NCBI GenBank assembly: GCA_021401465.1
Contig: JADDMT010000012.1
Coordinates: 124,001 to 188,000 of the forward strand
Direction: 5' to 3'
From: Teratosphaeria epicoccoides
Lineage: Eukaryota; Ascomycota; Dothideomycetes; Mycosphaerellales; Teratosphaeriaceae
Length of the DNA stretch: 64,000 nucleotides
Made by a program: the position numbers and the translations under genes. The number at the start of each line of letters is the position of its first letter. Within the stretch, counting starts at the first letter, position 1. The notes beneath the pieces are model-generated. The model did no database searches. It was not told the DNA's origin and worked only from the letters and a program-made list of their open reading frames with translations. Below are positions 11,680 through 20,665 of this stretch, piece after piece.

Positions 11680-12060
11680 AGGTGACGCCCTAATCACGCG
11701 AAAGATAAGGCGATCCGCTCGTCAAAGCCCCTCATCGCGAAGTTTTTCTCTTCGCTGAAACGCGTCTATGGCTCCATGCCGTTCGTCAGCCAACGCCTAC
11801 CCCACCCACCGTTCATGCAGGTCATAGATGTTGGAGCCGCGCCAGGCGAAATTTCTTGCATCCGCCAGGTTGTCGAGAGATTTTACAACCCGTTTCGGGG
11901 TCTGCATGTGTGGAACCAGGTCACAGGGCTGTGTGGACGGCTCGACGCGTGGAACGGGGAAAGGGAAGCCGCGGGGACGACGCTCCCTGCTCCCGCAACC
12001 CTAACCTGAACTCTCTTTGCTGCCCCTCCTGTCTAGCTGCTTTCGTGATAGCGCCACGGC
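11680..12060. other. Divergent intergenic region tsc2 / trs120
   Basis: About 380 bases that should hold both promoters. No element can be named with confidence, apart from the upstream ORF that starts at 12061. Confidence 0.4.
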
Positions 12061-12147
12061 ATGGCATGGAGACAGCAGGAGCAGGAGCATAACAAGCATA
12101 GGCAAGACCATGACGTGGAGATAGGCGAAAGCTGGAGCGCAATGTAG
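12061..12147 (+). promoter_or_regulatory. Upstream ORF before trs120
   Basis: A 28-codon ORF starting ATGGCATGG ends in ATG TAG, seven bases before the trs120 start at 12155. If the mRNA leader includes it, it would load and release ribosomes right at the main start and could limit translation. Confidence 0.45.
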
Positions 12148-12154
12148 AAGAAAC

Positions 12155-15100
12155 ATGGACCGCTTCTCGCCCGTGGCTCCGGCCGCAGTGCGCGTCATGT
12201 GCCTTCCTGTTGGGAGCATCGGGCCGGCTGCTTTCAAGACTGTGACAGAGCGGCTTCAGAGCCAGTGCTCAGTAGTAGCACTCGAGCAGATAGTTGTGCC
12301 AGACGACCAGGACATATTGCTCTCGCCCAAGGTCAACCCGAAAGGTTCTCTGCTCCTCAACTACACCACCAATGCCACCACTGCGCAGGAACAGCAGCTT
12401 TCTCCCTATGAGCTGTTTAGAGAGCCCTTGATTGTGCTTGGACTCGCCAACGGCATCAGTGAAGATGCCCCAGAAGCCCAGGCGCAGCTGAAGCAGGCTA
12501 CGCAATATTTACGTGAGCGGCATCCGAGAGTAGTGCATAGGCATCTGCTTTTGCTGCAGCCTGCACCACATACCCTCGACTTGGGCGACAATGTGACAAT
12601 AATCAGGCATGAAGAGGCAGGCGACGACGAATCACTGCTAAACGACGCGATCTGCAAAGTGGTGGCTCGATTCCTGGTCGAGTTCAGTACATATGCCAAG
12701 GCGCTGCAGGCATCGCCAAATGTGCAGACACCCGGACAGACCGCCAAGGCGATTCAGAAAACCATGTGGTTGATAGGCGACGACAAAAAGCCTGCATCTG
12801 GCTCTGGCGCGGCGACGCCGCCGCATGACACCGACCTGTCCAGCCCGCTAGGCGAAGGCAGTCCAAGGCCTCTGCCACGGAATGTGCACTCGTCGCCACC
12901 ACCAGGGAGCATTGGCTCGCCACGCTCGACGTCTTTCGACGACATACAACGCACAGCTTTGACTCGATCCGACAGCAATGCTAGTAGAGGCAGCAATGGT
13001 CAAGGCAAGCGAGCATCTGGTCAGGACCAACTGTCCACTCATGGCTTTGGACCAGAACTATCGAAGTCGAAGGTCAAAGACAGAGGCAAAGCTAGAGTTG
13101 GCATAGTCATTGCTCACATTCACATGATGGCTGGACAGTGGAGCGAAGCGCTCCGGATGTTGGCTGATCATACCAATACGGCGCGGAAATTACATGATCG
13201 TTTGTGGCACGCCAAAGGCCTGGAAGGTATGGTGGTCAGCATGCTACTGCTTGCATGGGCGCATGTTGGCTTCTCTGTACCTCTCCTCTGCCAGCCTGGC
13301 TCTGAAGGCGAAGGCAGCACAAAGCATCGCTCGAAGCTGTCAGTCAACCTGGGCACAGACTTCTGGCCTGCAGATGCTGCGCATCAGGCTTCGTTACGCA
13401 GACTATCAACATCCCTTCCCGATCTGACAAATCAGATCGTCAGTCTATATGCTTCATCTGAAGGTCACCTCGAGCTGCCATTCGTAGTGTTGGCCGAGGC
13501 AAAGATACGCTTCAGCGAGCTCCTGGCGGTGCTGCTAAAGGTCAAAGGTGGATTGAACGATGAAGCGTTAGGCCACGTGGTTAAGCACGCGCCTAAACTA
13601 CCATGCACTGTCATTGTTGCGGCCGGAAGCTTGAGCAGAAGTACTGTAGCAGCCTTGCTTGCAGAAGCACAGCCGCAGTATGACGATGAGATATCGATAA
13701 TTGATCACGTCCAGCTTCTGACCGGTATCTATGGAGTGTATGCAGCTCTTGGCATGGATCGCAAGAAGGGCATGATACTCAAGGACTTGGTAACAATTCT
13801 CACTGTTGCCCTCATCAGAGCTCGCAAATTGGGCGCAGCTGAGGCAGGAATACATCCTGCCGCCAGTCTCTCGGTCGAGCCTAGCGTTGACACGACGCTT
13901 GCTGCGGTACATGGTGCAGGTGGCATAGATGCCATGGTTGACCAAATCGCAGAAGTGTTTGGCATCGATTTGATGCCGCGCCAACCTTCTGATGGCAACG
14001 ACGACCAGAGCGCCCGATCAATCACGACGTGGCGACCATTTGGCGCCGATCTGCTCAAGATAGAGCTAATGGGACTCTTGATCGCATTTTACGAAGCAAT
14101 ATTAGATCCGCACGGCGTCCTGCGGCTGGAGAGTTCTTTCTTGAGGCTATGTGTGCCTTGTGCTGTTCTCGATCGCGATCGGACCCCGAGTGAGAATGTC
14201 ATCGCAAGAGAAGAGCAGATGAGCCACGCAGCAAACATTGCGCGCACAGTCCAGGCGTACACAAGTCGTGGCGTTGGAGACACCGTCGCCGACTACTGGG
14301 ACCCTTTCTTACTGAGAGCAGTTGAATTTGCCGTGCCTGACGTGAATCTTAATCTCATCTTGCGCGAGCAAGCGGCATCCGCAAAGATCAAAGCTGACGA
14401 CCGCGTACCTGGCAATCCGTTACTCTACGACCCGAATACAAAGCGAACCAGCATCGCAAGTCCGAGGAAGCACATTTTGGTCCGCAACGAACGTACGGAG
14501 TGTCTTCTGACCTTGCAGAATCCTCTGGACTTCATCGTTGAGATCGAGAGAATTCATCTCGTGAGCGGCGCCAATGACTCGACGCGCCTCACGACCGAGG
14601 AGTGCGTCCCGGTTATGCTTGGCCCTCGCCACATCCAGCAAGTGTCGGTCGCAGTCTCTCCGACATCTTGTGGCGAATTCAACATCGTTGGCGCAAAGAT
14701 CAAGGTCGCTAGTTGCCGAGAGCGGTTCTTTCCGATCTTCTCAGGCTCGTGGGCGGCCAGCACCGATCTCTTGGTGAAGCACCAAGGGCAAAAAACGCCA
14801 GAAGCAAGTCAAATATCAAAGCCCGGGCCGACGCCCATCAAATCAGTTGTCGTAGCACATGCCATTCCTGCGATGCCGTTGTTGGAAATTGAGCATACAT
14901 CGGCAAAGCAAGGCAGCCTTATGCTTTTAGATGGCGAGCACCAAGAGCTGGATGTTGTTGTTCGTAATACTGGTAGCGCATGTCCAGCAGTCATTTTCAA
15001 TGTCGTTGAAAGCCATGGCGTGCTCCATCTGAGACCCGTTGGGGATCCTGAGTCCGGCCCGACTCATGCTACAGACATGGTTATCTTTCCAGGCGATTCG

Positions 15101-15958
15101 AGAAAGCTCAGTTTCGTTGTCAAGGGCATCTCCGGCGTATCGAATACTCAGCTAGACCTCCTCTACGGCCCTTCACCTACCGGCAAGGATGATCGCTTCG
15201 TGCGATCGCTCTCTGTACCATTCTCTGTCACAGTGGACGCGACGCTGCAAATGCATCATGCACATGTTGAGGATGCCAGTGAGGACTCATTCACGCTGTC
15301 GTTCGACCTCGCGAATTATTGGCATAACTTTTTGCATTACAGCACACTGGTACGCAATCAGGAACCACTTGGCGATGACGCTATACTGGGCCCTGGAGAA
15401 GTCGTGAGGATCTCTATGAACGTCCGTCGATGGTCAAGCGAGGGCGAAGATCTGGAGAGGCTGTCCAAAGATCTGATTCGACGAATTGACGTGTTGTGGC
15501 GGACGTGGGACGGCGCACGATTCGGCAAAGTCGACCTCAACAACTTGGCCTTGTCACATAGACAGCTCGAGCTTGTTCGCGGTCCAACCTACCGCATGAA
15601 GATGGAGGTTGTGGCAGCAGTAGATGAAGATCTCCGTGTTGGCAGCTTTGTGGTTGTACGAGCAAGCCTCCGTAATGATGCTCAGGATGCATCTGGTGCA
15701 TTGATGGTCGAGCTGCGTCTTTCCGGTGGAGCAAGGCAGATCGCAAGCGCTGGAGTGCTGCACAGGATGCTGCCAGCTGTGCCTGCGAAGAATGAAGTCA
15801 CTGTTGACTTCGTGATTTGCCCGCTTATGGCTGGTCCTGTAGAGCTGCAGACGGTCGCAAACGAGGTGACGGTGAATGGCGATGGCAAGGAAAAGGAGAA
15901 ATGGCATACGGAGGCCTCACTTCTGCTCAATGTATCTGAGAAGTCGGCCGTGCAGTGA
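12155..15958 (+). CDS. trs120: TRAPPII complex subunit Trs120
   Basis: Trs120 (TRAPPC9 in animals) is a large subunit of TRAPPII, the exchange factor for Rab11/Ypt31 at the late Golgi. Single exon of 1267 aa. The N-terminus shows the family pattern: VRVMCLPVGSIGPAAF, VNPKGSLLLNYTT and LFREPLIVLGLANG. A Ser/Pro-rich loop (about residues 200-300) is followed by the conserved helical block GRARVGIVIAHIHMMAGQWSEALRML-like, then the KGLEGMVV and LLAWAHVGF segments. The C-terminal half contains the immunoglobulin-like beta modules expected of Trs120 (NPLDFIVEIERIHLVSG, LDVVVRNTG). The start codon is the first ATG after a short upstream ORF. No frame breaks were seen. Confidence 0.94.
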   Translation: MDRFSPVAPAAVRVMCLPVGSIGPAAFKTVTERLQSQCSVVALEQIVVPDDQDILLSPKVNPKGSLLLNYTTNATTAQEQQLSPYELFREPLIVLGLANGISEDAPEAQAQLKQATQYLRERHPRVVHRHLLLLQPAPHTLDLGDNVTIIRHEEAGDDESLLNDAICKVVARFLVEFSTYAKALQASPNVQTPGQTAKAIQKTMWLIGDDKKPASGSGAATPPHDTDLSSPLGEGSPRPLPRNVHSSPPPGSIGSPRSTSFDDIQRTALTRSDSNASRGSNGQGKRASGQDQLSTHGFGPELSKSKVKDRGKARVGIVIAHIHMMAGQWSEALRMLADHTNTARKLHDRLWHAKGLEGMVVSMLLLAWAHVGFSVPLLCQPGSEGEGSTKHRSKLSVNLGTDFWPADAAHQASLRRLSTSLPDLTNQIVSLYASSEGHLELPFVVLAEAKIRFSELLAVLLKVKGGLNDEALGHVVKHAPKLPCTVIVAAGSLSRSTVAALLAEAQPQYDDEISIIDHVQLLTGIYGVYAALGMDRKKGMILKDLVTILTVALIRARKLGAAEAGIHPAASLSVEPSVDTTLAAVHGAGGIDAMVDQIAEVFGIDLMPRQPSDGNDDQSARSITTWRPFGADLLKIELMGLLIAFYEAILDPHGVLRLESSFLRLCVPCAVLDRDRTPSENVIAREEQMSHAANIARTVQAYTSRGVGDTVADYWDPFLLRAVEFAVPDVNLNLILREQAASAKIKADDRVPGNPLLYDPNTKRTSIASPRKHILVRNERTECLLTLQNPLDFIVEIERIHLVSGANDSTRLTTEECVPVMLGPRHIQQVSVAVSPTSCGEFNIVGAKIKVASCRERFFPIFSGSWAASTDLLVKHQGQKTPEASQISKPGPTPIKSVVVAHAIPAMPLLEIEHTSAKQGSLMLLDGEHQELDVVVRNTGSACPAVIFNVVESHGVLHLRPVGDPESGPTHATDMVIFPGDSRKLSFVVKGISGVSNTQLDLLYGPSPTGKDDRFVRSLSVPFSVTVDATLQMHHAHVEDASEDSFTLSFDLANYWHNFLHYSTLVRNQEPLGDDAILGPGEVVRISMNVRRWSSEGEDLERLSKDLIRRIDVLWRTWDGARFGKVDLNNLALSHRQLELVRGPTYRMKMEVVAAVDEDLRVGSFVVVRASLRNDAQDASGALMVELRLSGGARQIASAGVLHRMLPAVPAKNEVTVDFVICPLMAGPVELQTVANEVTVNGDGKEKEKWHTEASLLLNVSEKSAVQ

Positions 15959-16039
15959 ATTGGTTTTTCGCTAGTTCAATGAACAAAAGCTTGTCACTAT
16001 CGCAGCATCGACGTAAGGAGGGTCTGATTCACCTGTACG

Positions 16040-16777
16040 CTCAGCGAAGCTACTCTACTTGGCACGCTATCTGCTTTCATGGTCTGTTCGAGTCTGCATT
16101 AGTGCCGGAGGACAGGTGCAGATACTCAAGAGTGTCCTTGTGTGGCATCAAGCAGGTCTGGTCGAACTCTAGGGTGTGTTCCAGATGATTGATGCTCAGG
16201 AAACGCAGTCCGCCGATCGCGAGACTTTCTGGATGCTGCCAAGACTCACACGATGGCAATCTACAGCGAGATGGCGAAGCTGTGGAGTGGTTATGGCGAA
16301 ATAGCTCGCCAACAAGTGCAGCAAGTAATTCACATTCTTGAACCTTCCGAGCCCCAGGTATTGCACCTGCGTGAAGTGTACGCTTGCTTGCAATCTGTTG
16401 TCAAGACGCAGCGGTTCCTGGAACGTCAAGTCAAGGGGTTGCAGCTGGCCGAACTGTCGTTCCTCGCCGGAACCCGTCTGCCTAATAAGACTGCTTGTGA
16501 TCGCTTCGAGAGTTGCAGCTGTTTCTGTGGCGACCGAGGTACGGTCAGTCTTGTCAAAGCCGTAAACGCAATCCTTGGCGGGAGAATGACAAAAGATAAA
16601 GCCTGCATTGCTGCTGCTTCGAGAACCCCCTGCTGGATGACCTTTCTCGACGGACTCCTCGCGTGAACAATGTAGGACAATTTTGGTCTTGTTGTGCGCA
16701 TCAAGTTTGCATCTGTGTTGACCTTCTCTACGATTTGTCGCGAGCATGATCTTACATAGCGGCGGACTCCACAACAA
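16040..16777 (-). pseudogene. Possible eroded F-box/LRR-like gene fragment
   Basis: Two overlapping minus-strand frames look like one protein split by a frame change near 16196-16259. The first (16777-16196) has a Leu-patterned segment, LRLDNRLQ, VQYLGLGRFKNVNYLLHLLA and LRHLAVDC. The second (16259-16077) continues with LRFLSINHLEHTLEFD and DTLEYLHLSSG. The alternating Leu spacing resembles the C-terminal half of fungal F-box/LRR proteins, but no F-box was found upstream. Either a decayed copy or chance; the call is tentative. Confidence 0.3.
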
Positions 16778-17229
16778 TGATCCAGGCCCTTTCCATTCTT
16801 ATCGGCTTTGACCGCACCTGCGATGACACAGCCACGACCTTTTGGGTACGGACCGGAGGATTCATCTTTCGCTGCAGAGGCGCGTAAGAGCCTACCACCA
16901 GCCGCGACTTAGATCGACCAGGCCGGATGAGAGCCTGCGATTGCGCAGACGAAGACACCATCGTGAATCACCCGAGCGCAAGTACGTTTCGCTGCGTCAG
17001 AAGGAGGTCTTTCAAGACCACAGAACGTCGGAACAGCGATGACCATCCCTGCAAAACCACATCGCCGAGCAGCACTACGCATCGATTCTGTGGAATATAT
17101 ACGACCAATGGCGCATTGGATCTTTAGAATCCTAAGCAATACCTTCACGCCCCACGTCGAAGGACAAAGAGGAGTAGCACGTTTGGCTGACGAAGACCAC
17201 ACGGTCTATGCTGCCAAATTCGACGGGCA

Positions 17230-17639
17230 GTAAGAATCCGCTGCTGCATAGCCTCCACCATCGCCAGTCCGGCCTTGTTGTCCGCGGTATTCTCCAACGC
17301 CATCACATCGGCTTCCTCCCCCTGCGCCTGACTCGGGCCTGCCGCATGCATTCTTGCACCAGATGGCCGTCCGACCACTCGAACCATGATCAGGCAGAAC
17401 GAGTGCTATTTTAAGCACGATGCGAATCTCTCGTCGACAGATCATCTTGCATCCGCTAGGTCGGGATCAGCGGTAAGAGCCATGCGCTCGCGGACCATCG
17501 GAAAGAAAGCTTTTTGATCAACATGGACAGCTGCAGTGACCCGTAGCTCCCTGGTCTCTGTCCCTGGACCGTAAACGAAGAGCAGCAAGGTCTCCCTACC
17601 AAAGCCGCATTGTTCCCAGCCATATCGATTCGTCATCAC
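17230..17639 (-). pseudogene. Possible gene fragment, BTB-like or unknown
   Basis: Frame 17639-17442 (RETLLLFVYGPGTETRELRV, then AVHVDQKAFFPMVRERM) resembles the start of a fungal BTB domain. In-frame continuation into 17400-17230 (ARMHAAGPSQAQGEEADVMA, KAGLAMVEAMQQ) would need a 47-nt GC-AG intron. Composition looks coding, but the ends do not close well. Confidence 0.25.
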
Positions 17640-18620
17640 CCCTACCGTACTCCTTCTAAATTTGCCGACGCAGCCAAGCCCGCCATATCAAGCGGAGTTA
17701 CCGACCCAGGTCGCATGCTGATCGCGTAAGCAGCATGCGGGATGTGTAGTGCGTCATCGCGTTTCGTGTTGAACAAGGGAGACGTCAAGGACTCCCCAAT
17801 CTACAGCTTCGATCGTATGCTAGCCAATAGGATGTTTCACATGCGACGGTGCGTACTCGTTCAGGATGTGTTCTCGGTCAAAGAGTCTCTGTACATTTTC
17901 GGAAATACGATCACGACTGCACATGTTGGGCCACGACAAAAGGGGTGCGAACAATAGGTTCAGCATTTGGGCCCGCCAAGGCAGGACCTGGTTGACCTGA
18001 AGAAGTCAATCTACCTAGGTATGCATTTGCTTCTGGACAATCAGTATAGTTTTCTCATGCAGTCAAAACAATCATGGCCACCCACGCTATGCAAATCGAA
18101 TCGTTCAATGCGATGCTGCGTAAAAATGCAACATCCCGGACCATTCCAGCATCATTGCCTGCTACGCAGCATCTCTCCATGAAGCAGCGACAGAGCCTGC
18201 CTCCCCCAACTGCCGAGACAACTGCTTACATGTCCCGAAACTCGGCCATCTCTGCCGGTTCCCGTCGCCAAGCACTTCTGGTCGCTGTGTTTCATAGTGT
18301 CGAAGATTTGGCTTCGTCGTGGCTCGTCGTGGTACAACGCCGTTGCACGCAGTCAGAGACTCCAGTCCACATGTACCATGTAAAGAGTCGCTGCGTGGAA
18401 TGCTCGGGCCAGGGAACCATAGTACCGCGAGTCTAGGTGAGCGTCGCCATGGTTTCTGCAAGGCCTCCAACCGCGAGCTGTCTGGCTTGCAGTGAGGCTT
18501 GCGACCTGATCTCAGTGAGGGCAACGGAAGCAGAAGACATCGTGCTCCCAAAGTATGAATCGGTACGACACAACTTATGCATCACGGCAGAGGATCCATC
18601 CGTTGCCCACGAGGGCGACT

Positions 18621-19868
18621 TCAGGTAGGCTCATCTGCCATGCTGTCATCTTCTTCATTGCCGCTTTCGTCCGGCAGCGAACTGCTGTCAGACTCACATC
18701 TCTCCAACTCCCAACCATCGGTCCGATCAATCAGTCCCTCATAATAATTGACCAGTACTTCTGGCTTCGGCACAATCCTCCACTGTACCCTCTGCAGCAG
18801 TTCCAACTCCAGCGTGGCCAGCTCGCTGACTGGTATACCGCCGATCCTGGCATATGTCGGATTGGTCCAGAAGCTGTCACTGAGACCTTTGGCCGCCACA
18901 CAAGCCGCTGTGATCAGGAAACGGTGCACAGTCAAGCTGTTAATTGTGAAAGCAGTGTACATAGCGCACAAGCGGTCGATGTAGTAGACCATGCTGAGCA
19001 ATATGGGCGGTGACAATGTGGCATGCTGTATCAGACGCTGCAGGTAGTCGGAGACGGAGATGCCGGGAGGCGCTCGGGAATGGAAACGAGTGAGCCTGCC
19101 ATCTCGTAATGGTATTTGATCATTCAGTCGTATTAATTCCATGAGCATGTTCGAGATCAAGATGCCAAGGTCTTTCGGATTGCAAGTCTCGTATGCGCGA
19201 GGCATGTATTTCACCTCTCCGATCTCGTTTGGCCTGGCCCTTTTTGAGCCTGAACTGCTGGCACTGAGTGTGGAACGTGCTTCTTGTGGATAATCTGAGA
19301 TGTGCGCAGATTCTCGCCGCGTCAAGTCTGAAACAGTACTTGGTCCTGACTGATCACTGGCACTGGGATTGGTTCTGGGCTGCGGCTCGCTCGGAGCAGA
19401 AGTGGTAGGTGTAGGTGTCGGCCCGGAGCTGGACGAGCTGCCTGCCGTGGTGAAGACGTCGCTCATGGGATGCTCCTTCCTCTTTCGCACCTTCTCCTGC
19501 TCAGGCTCCTCCCCACGGCCGGCAACTTCAGCAGCCGGTGCCACCTTCGCAGCGTGGTGTGCTGTCGCAGTGGGTGGAAAGCCTTCAGGACTGTACTGCG
19601 TCCCGTGATCTGTATAAGTGACGAATTGACCCACCAGCACTTGCCGCTGTCCCGTCACGACCAACTGCCCACCGCTCTCCGCAACCCGCTGCTCTCTCTC
19701 GGCCTGCTGTGGGGAGGGGGATGCCGCATTGAAGGCGCGCCTTGGGGATGCGCCGCCAGCAAAGGGTCTCGGCGACTGGCGCGGCGAATAGTGCTGGCGC
19801 GAGTGCGCGATGTAGAAGGCGGCGTGCGGTGAAGCAGCGGGCGACGGCGAGTGAGAGATGGTGGTCAT
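18621..19868 (-). CDS. PHO80-like (Pho85-type) cyclin
   Basis: Regulatory subunit of a Pho85-family kinase, linked in fungi to phosphate and nutrient signalling. Single exon of 415 aa. The first 215 residues are Ser/Pro/Ala-rich and likely disordered. The cyclin domain (about 225-385) includes DLGILISNMLMELIRLNDQI, TRFHSRAPPGISVSDYLQRL, MVYYIDRLC and HRFLITAACVAAKGLSD. It also carries the diagnostic NPTYARIGGIPVSELATLEL, in which the YARIGGI-type block marks Pho80/Pcl cyclins. The C-terminus is acidic (DESGNEEDDSMADEP). It is divergent from the Gid5 gene. Which Pho85 cyclin branch it belongs to cannot be settled by eye. Confidence 0.88.
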   Translation of the reverse strand: MTTISHSPSPAASPHAAFYIAHSRQHYSPRQSPRPFAGGASPRRAFNAASPSPQQAEREQRVAESGGQLVVTGQRQVLVGQFVTYTDHGTQYSPEGFPPTATAHHAAKVAPAAEVAGRGEEPEQEKVRKRKEHPMSDVFTTAGSSSSSGPTPTPTTSAPSEPQPRTNPSASDQSGPSTVSDLTRRESAHISDYPQEARSTLSASSSGSKRARPNEIGEVKYMPRAYETCNPKDLGILISNMLMELIRLNDQIPLRDGRLTRFHSRAPPGISVSDYLQRLIQHATLSPPILLSMVYYIDRLCAMYTAFTINSLTVHRFLITAACVAAKGLSDSFWTNPTYARIGGIPVSELATLELELLQRVQWRIVPKPEVLVNYYEGLIDRTDGWELERCESDSSSLPDESGNEEDDSMADEPT

Positions 19869-20665
19869 TTCGCTCCAACAGAAATTGGGACGGGAGGCGT
19901 GAATGCGTCAGATACCTGAACCCTTGCAAATGCCGCTTCCTGGTCCGGTCGCATGTTAGGCAGGAACGCCGGCAGATGTGATTGGCCTGGGCACGGGCGA
20001 ACGTCTGGAAGAGCGAAGGTGCGGCAAGCCTGGAACAGCGTGGCGTCCTGACACAGGTCGGGGCAGCAGATGAACGCAGGCAGGCTTCGGGATGATTATC
20101 TTAGCAGACGCGAATGGAGTCAGCACGTGCAATCACTACTGTGGACTAGAGATCTTCCCGGCCGGCGGCGCTTGCTACGGCAATGACTACCTGTACCCTT
20201 GATGGAGCTACGGCAACGACTACATGTACCCTTGATGGGGCTACGGCATTGACTACATGTACATGTATGTACCCTTAATGGATCTGATCGTGGCTTGGAG
20301 CCGCATGGAAGGAGTTCTTGGCATTCGATCTACGGAGAAAGGCACAGCACGGGTGGGCGAAGCATACAGCATCCCTCATCCCTCATATCCGCAGCCTGCG
20401 CTGTCTGACGGAAGAACGAACGTTCCGCCGTGAATCCGTGATATATCGTCAGATGCCGCTGCTCCCCCGTCCGAGTTGGTCCGATGTGGCTGGTGAGTGG
20501 CTCAGGCGCTGCACGTCACTCGCGCTGTACCTTCCAACCCATCGAGTTCCACGCCTTCGTCCAACCACGCAACTCGTCGTTCGCGCAACAGACACGAGTC
20601 ACCCGCGGGTTGAGCTCGTCCTGGCCAGCCGATCCAGCTCAATGAATCATTGATCCCGCGCGAAC
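19869..20665. other. Divergent intergenic region cyclin / gid5
   Basis: About 800 bases presumably holding both promoters. The 33-bp minisatellite is the only clear structure. Confidence 0.45.
20174..20281. repeat. 33-bp minisatellite, three copies
   Basis: Units at 20174-20206, 20207-20239 and 20240-20281 share GCTACGGCAAYGACTAC followed by TGTACCCTTGATGG. The third copy is stretched to 42 bp by an extra tacatgta-like insertion. It lies between the divergent cyclin and gid5 genes. Confidence 0.85.

Larger units (their letters stand above)
15959..18620. other. Gene-poor interval between trs120 and the PHO80-like cyclin
   Basis: Stops are frequent in all frames, base composition is not AT-skewed as in RIP-mutated transposons, and no terminal repeats were seen. 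Apart from the two weak minus-strand fragments listed separately, I see no gene. Confidence 0.5.

Noticed and set aside
15959..18620. RIP-mutated transposon
   Set aside because: The base composition is not AT-rich, and there are no terminal repeats or transposase motifs.
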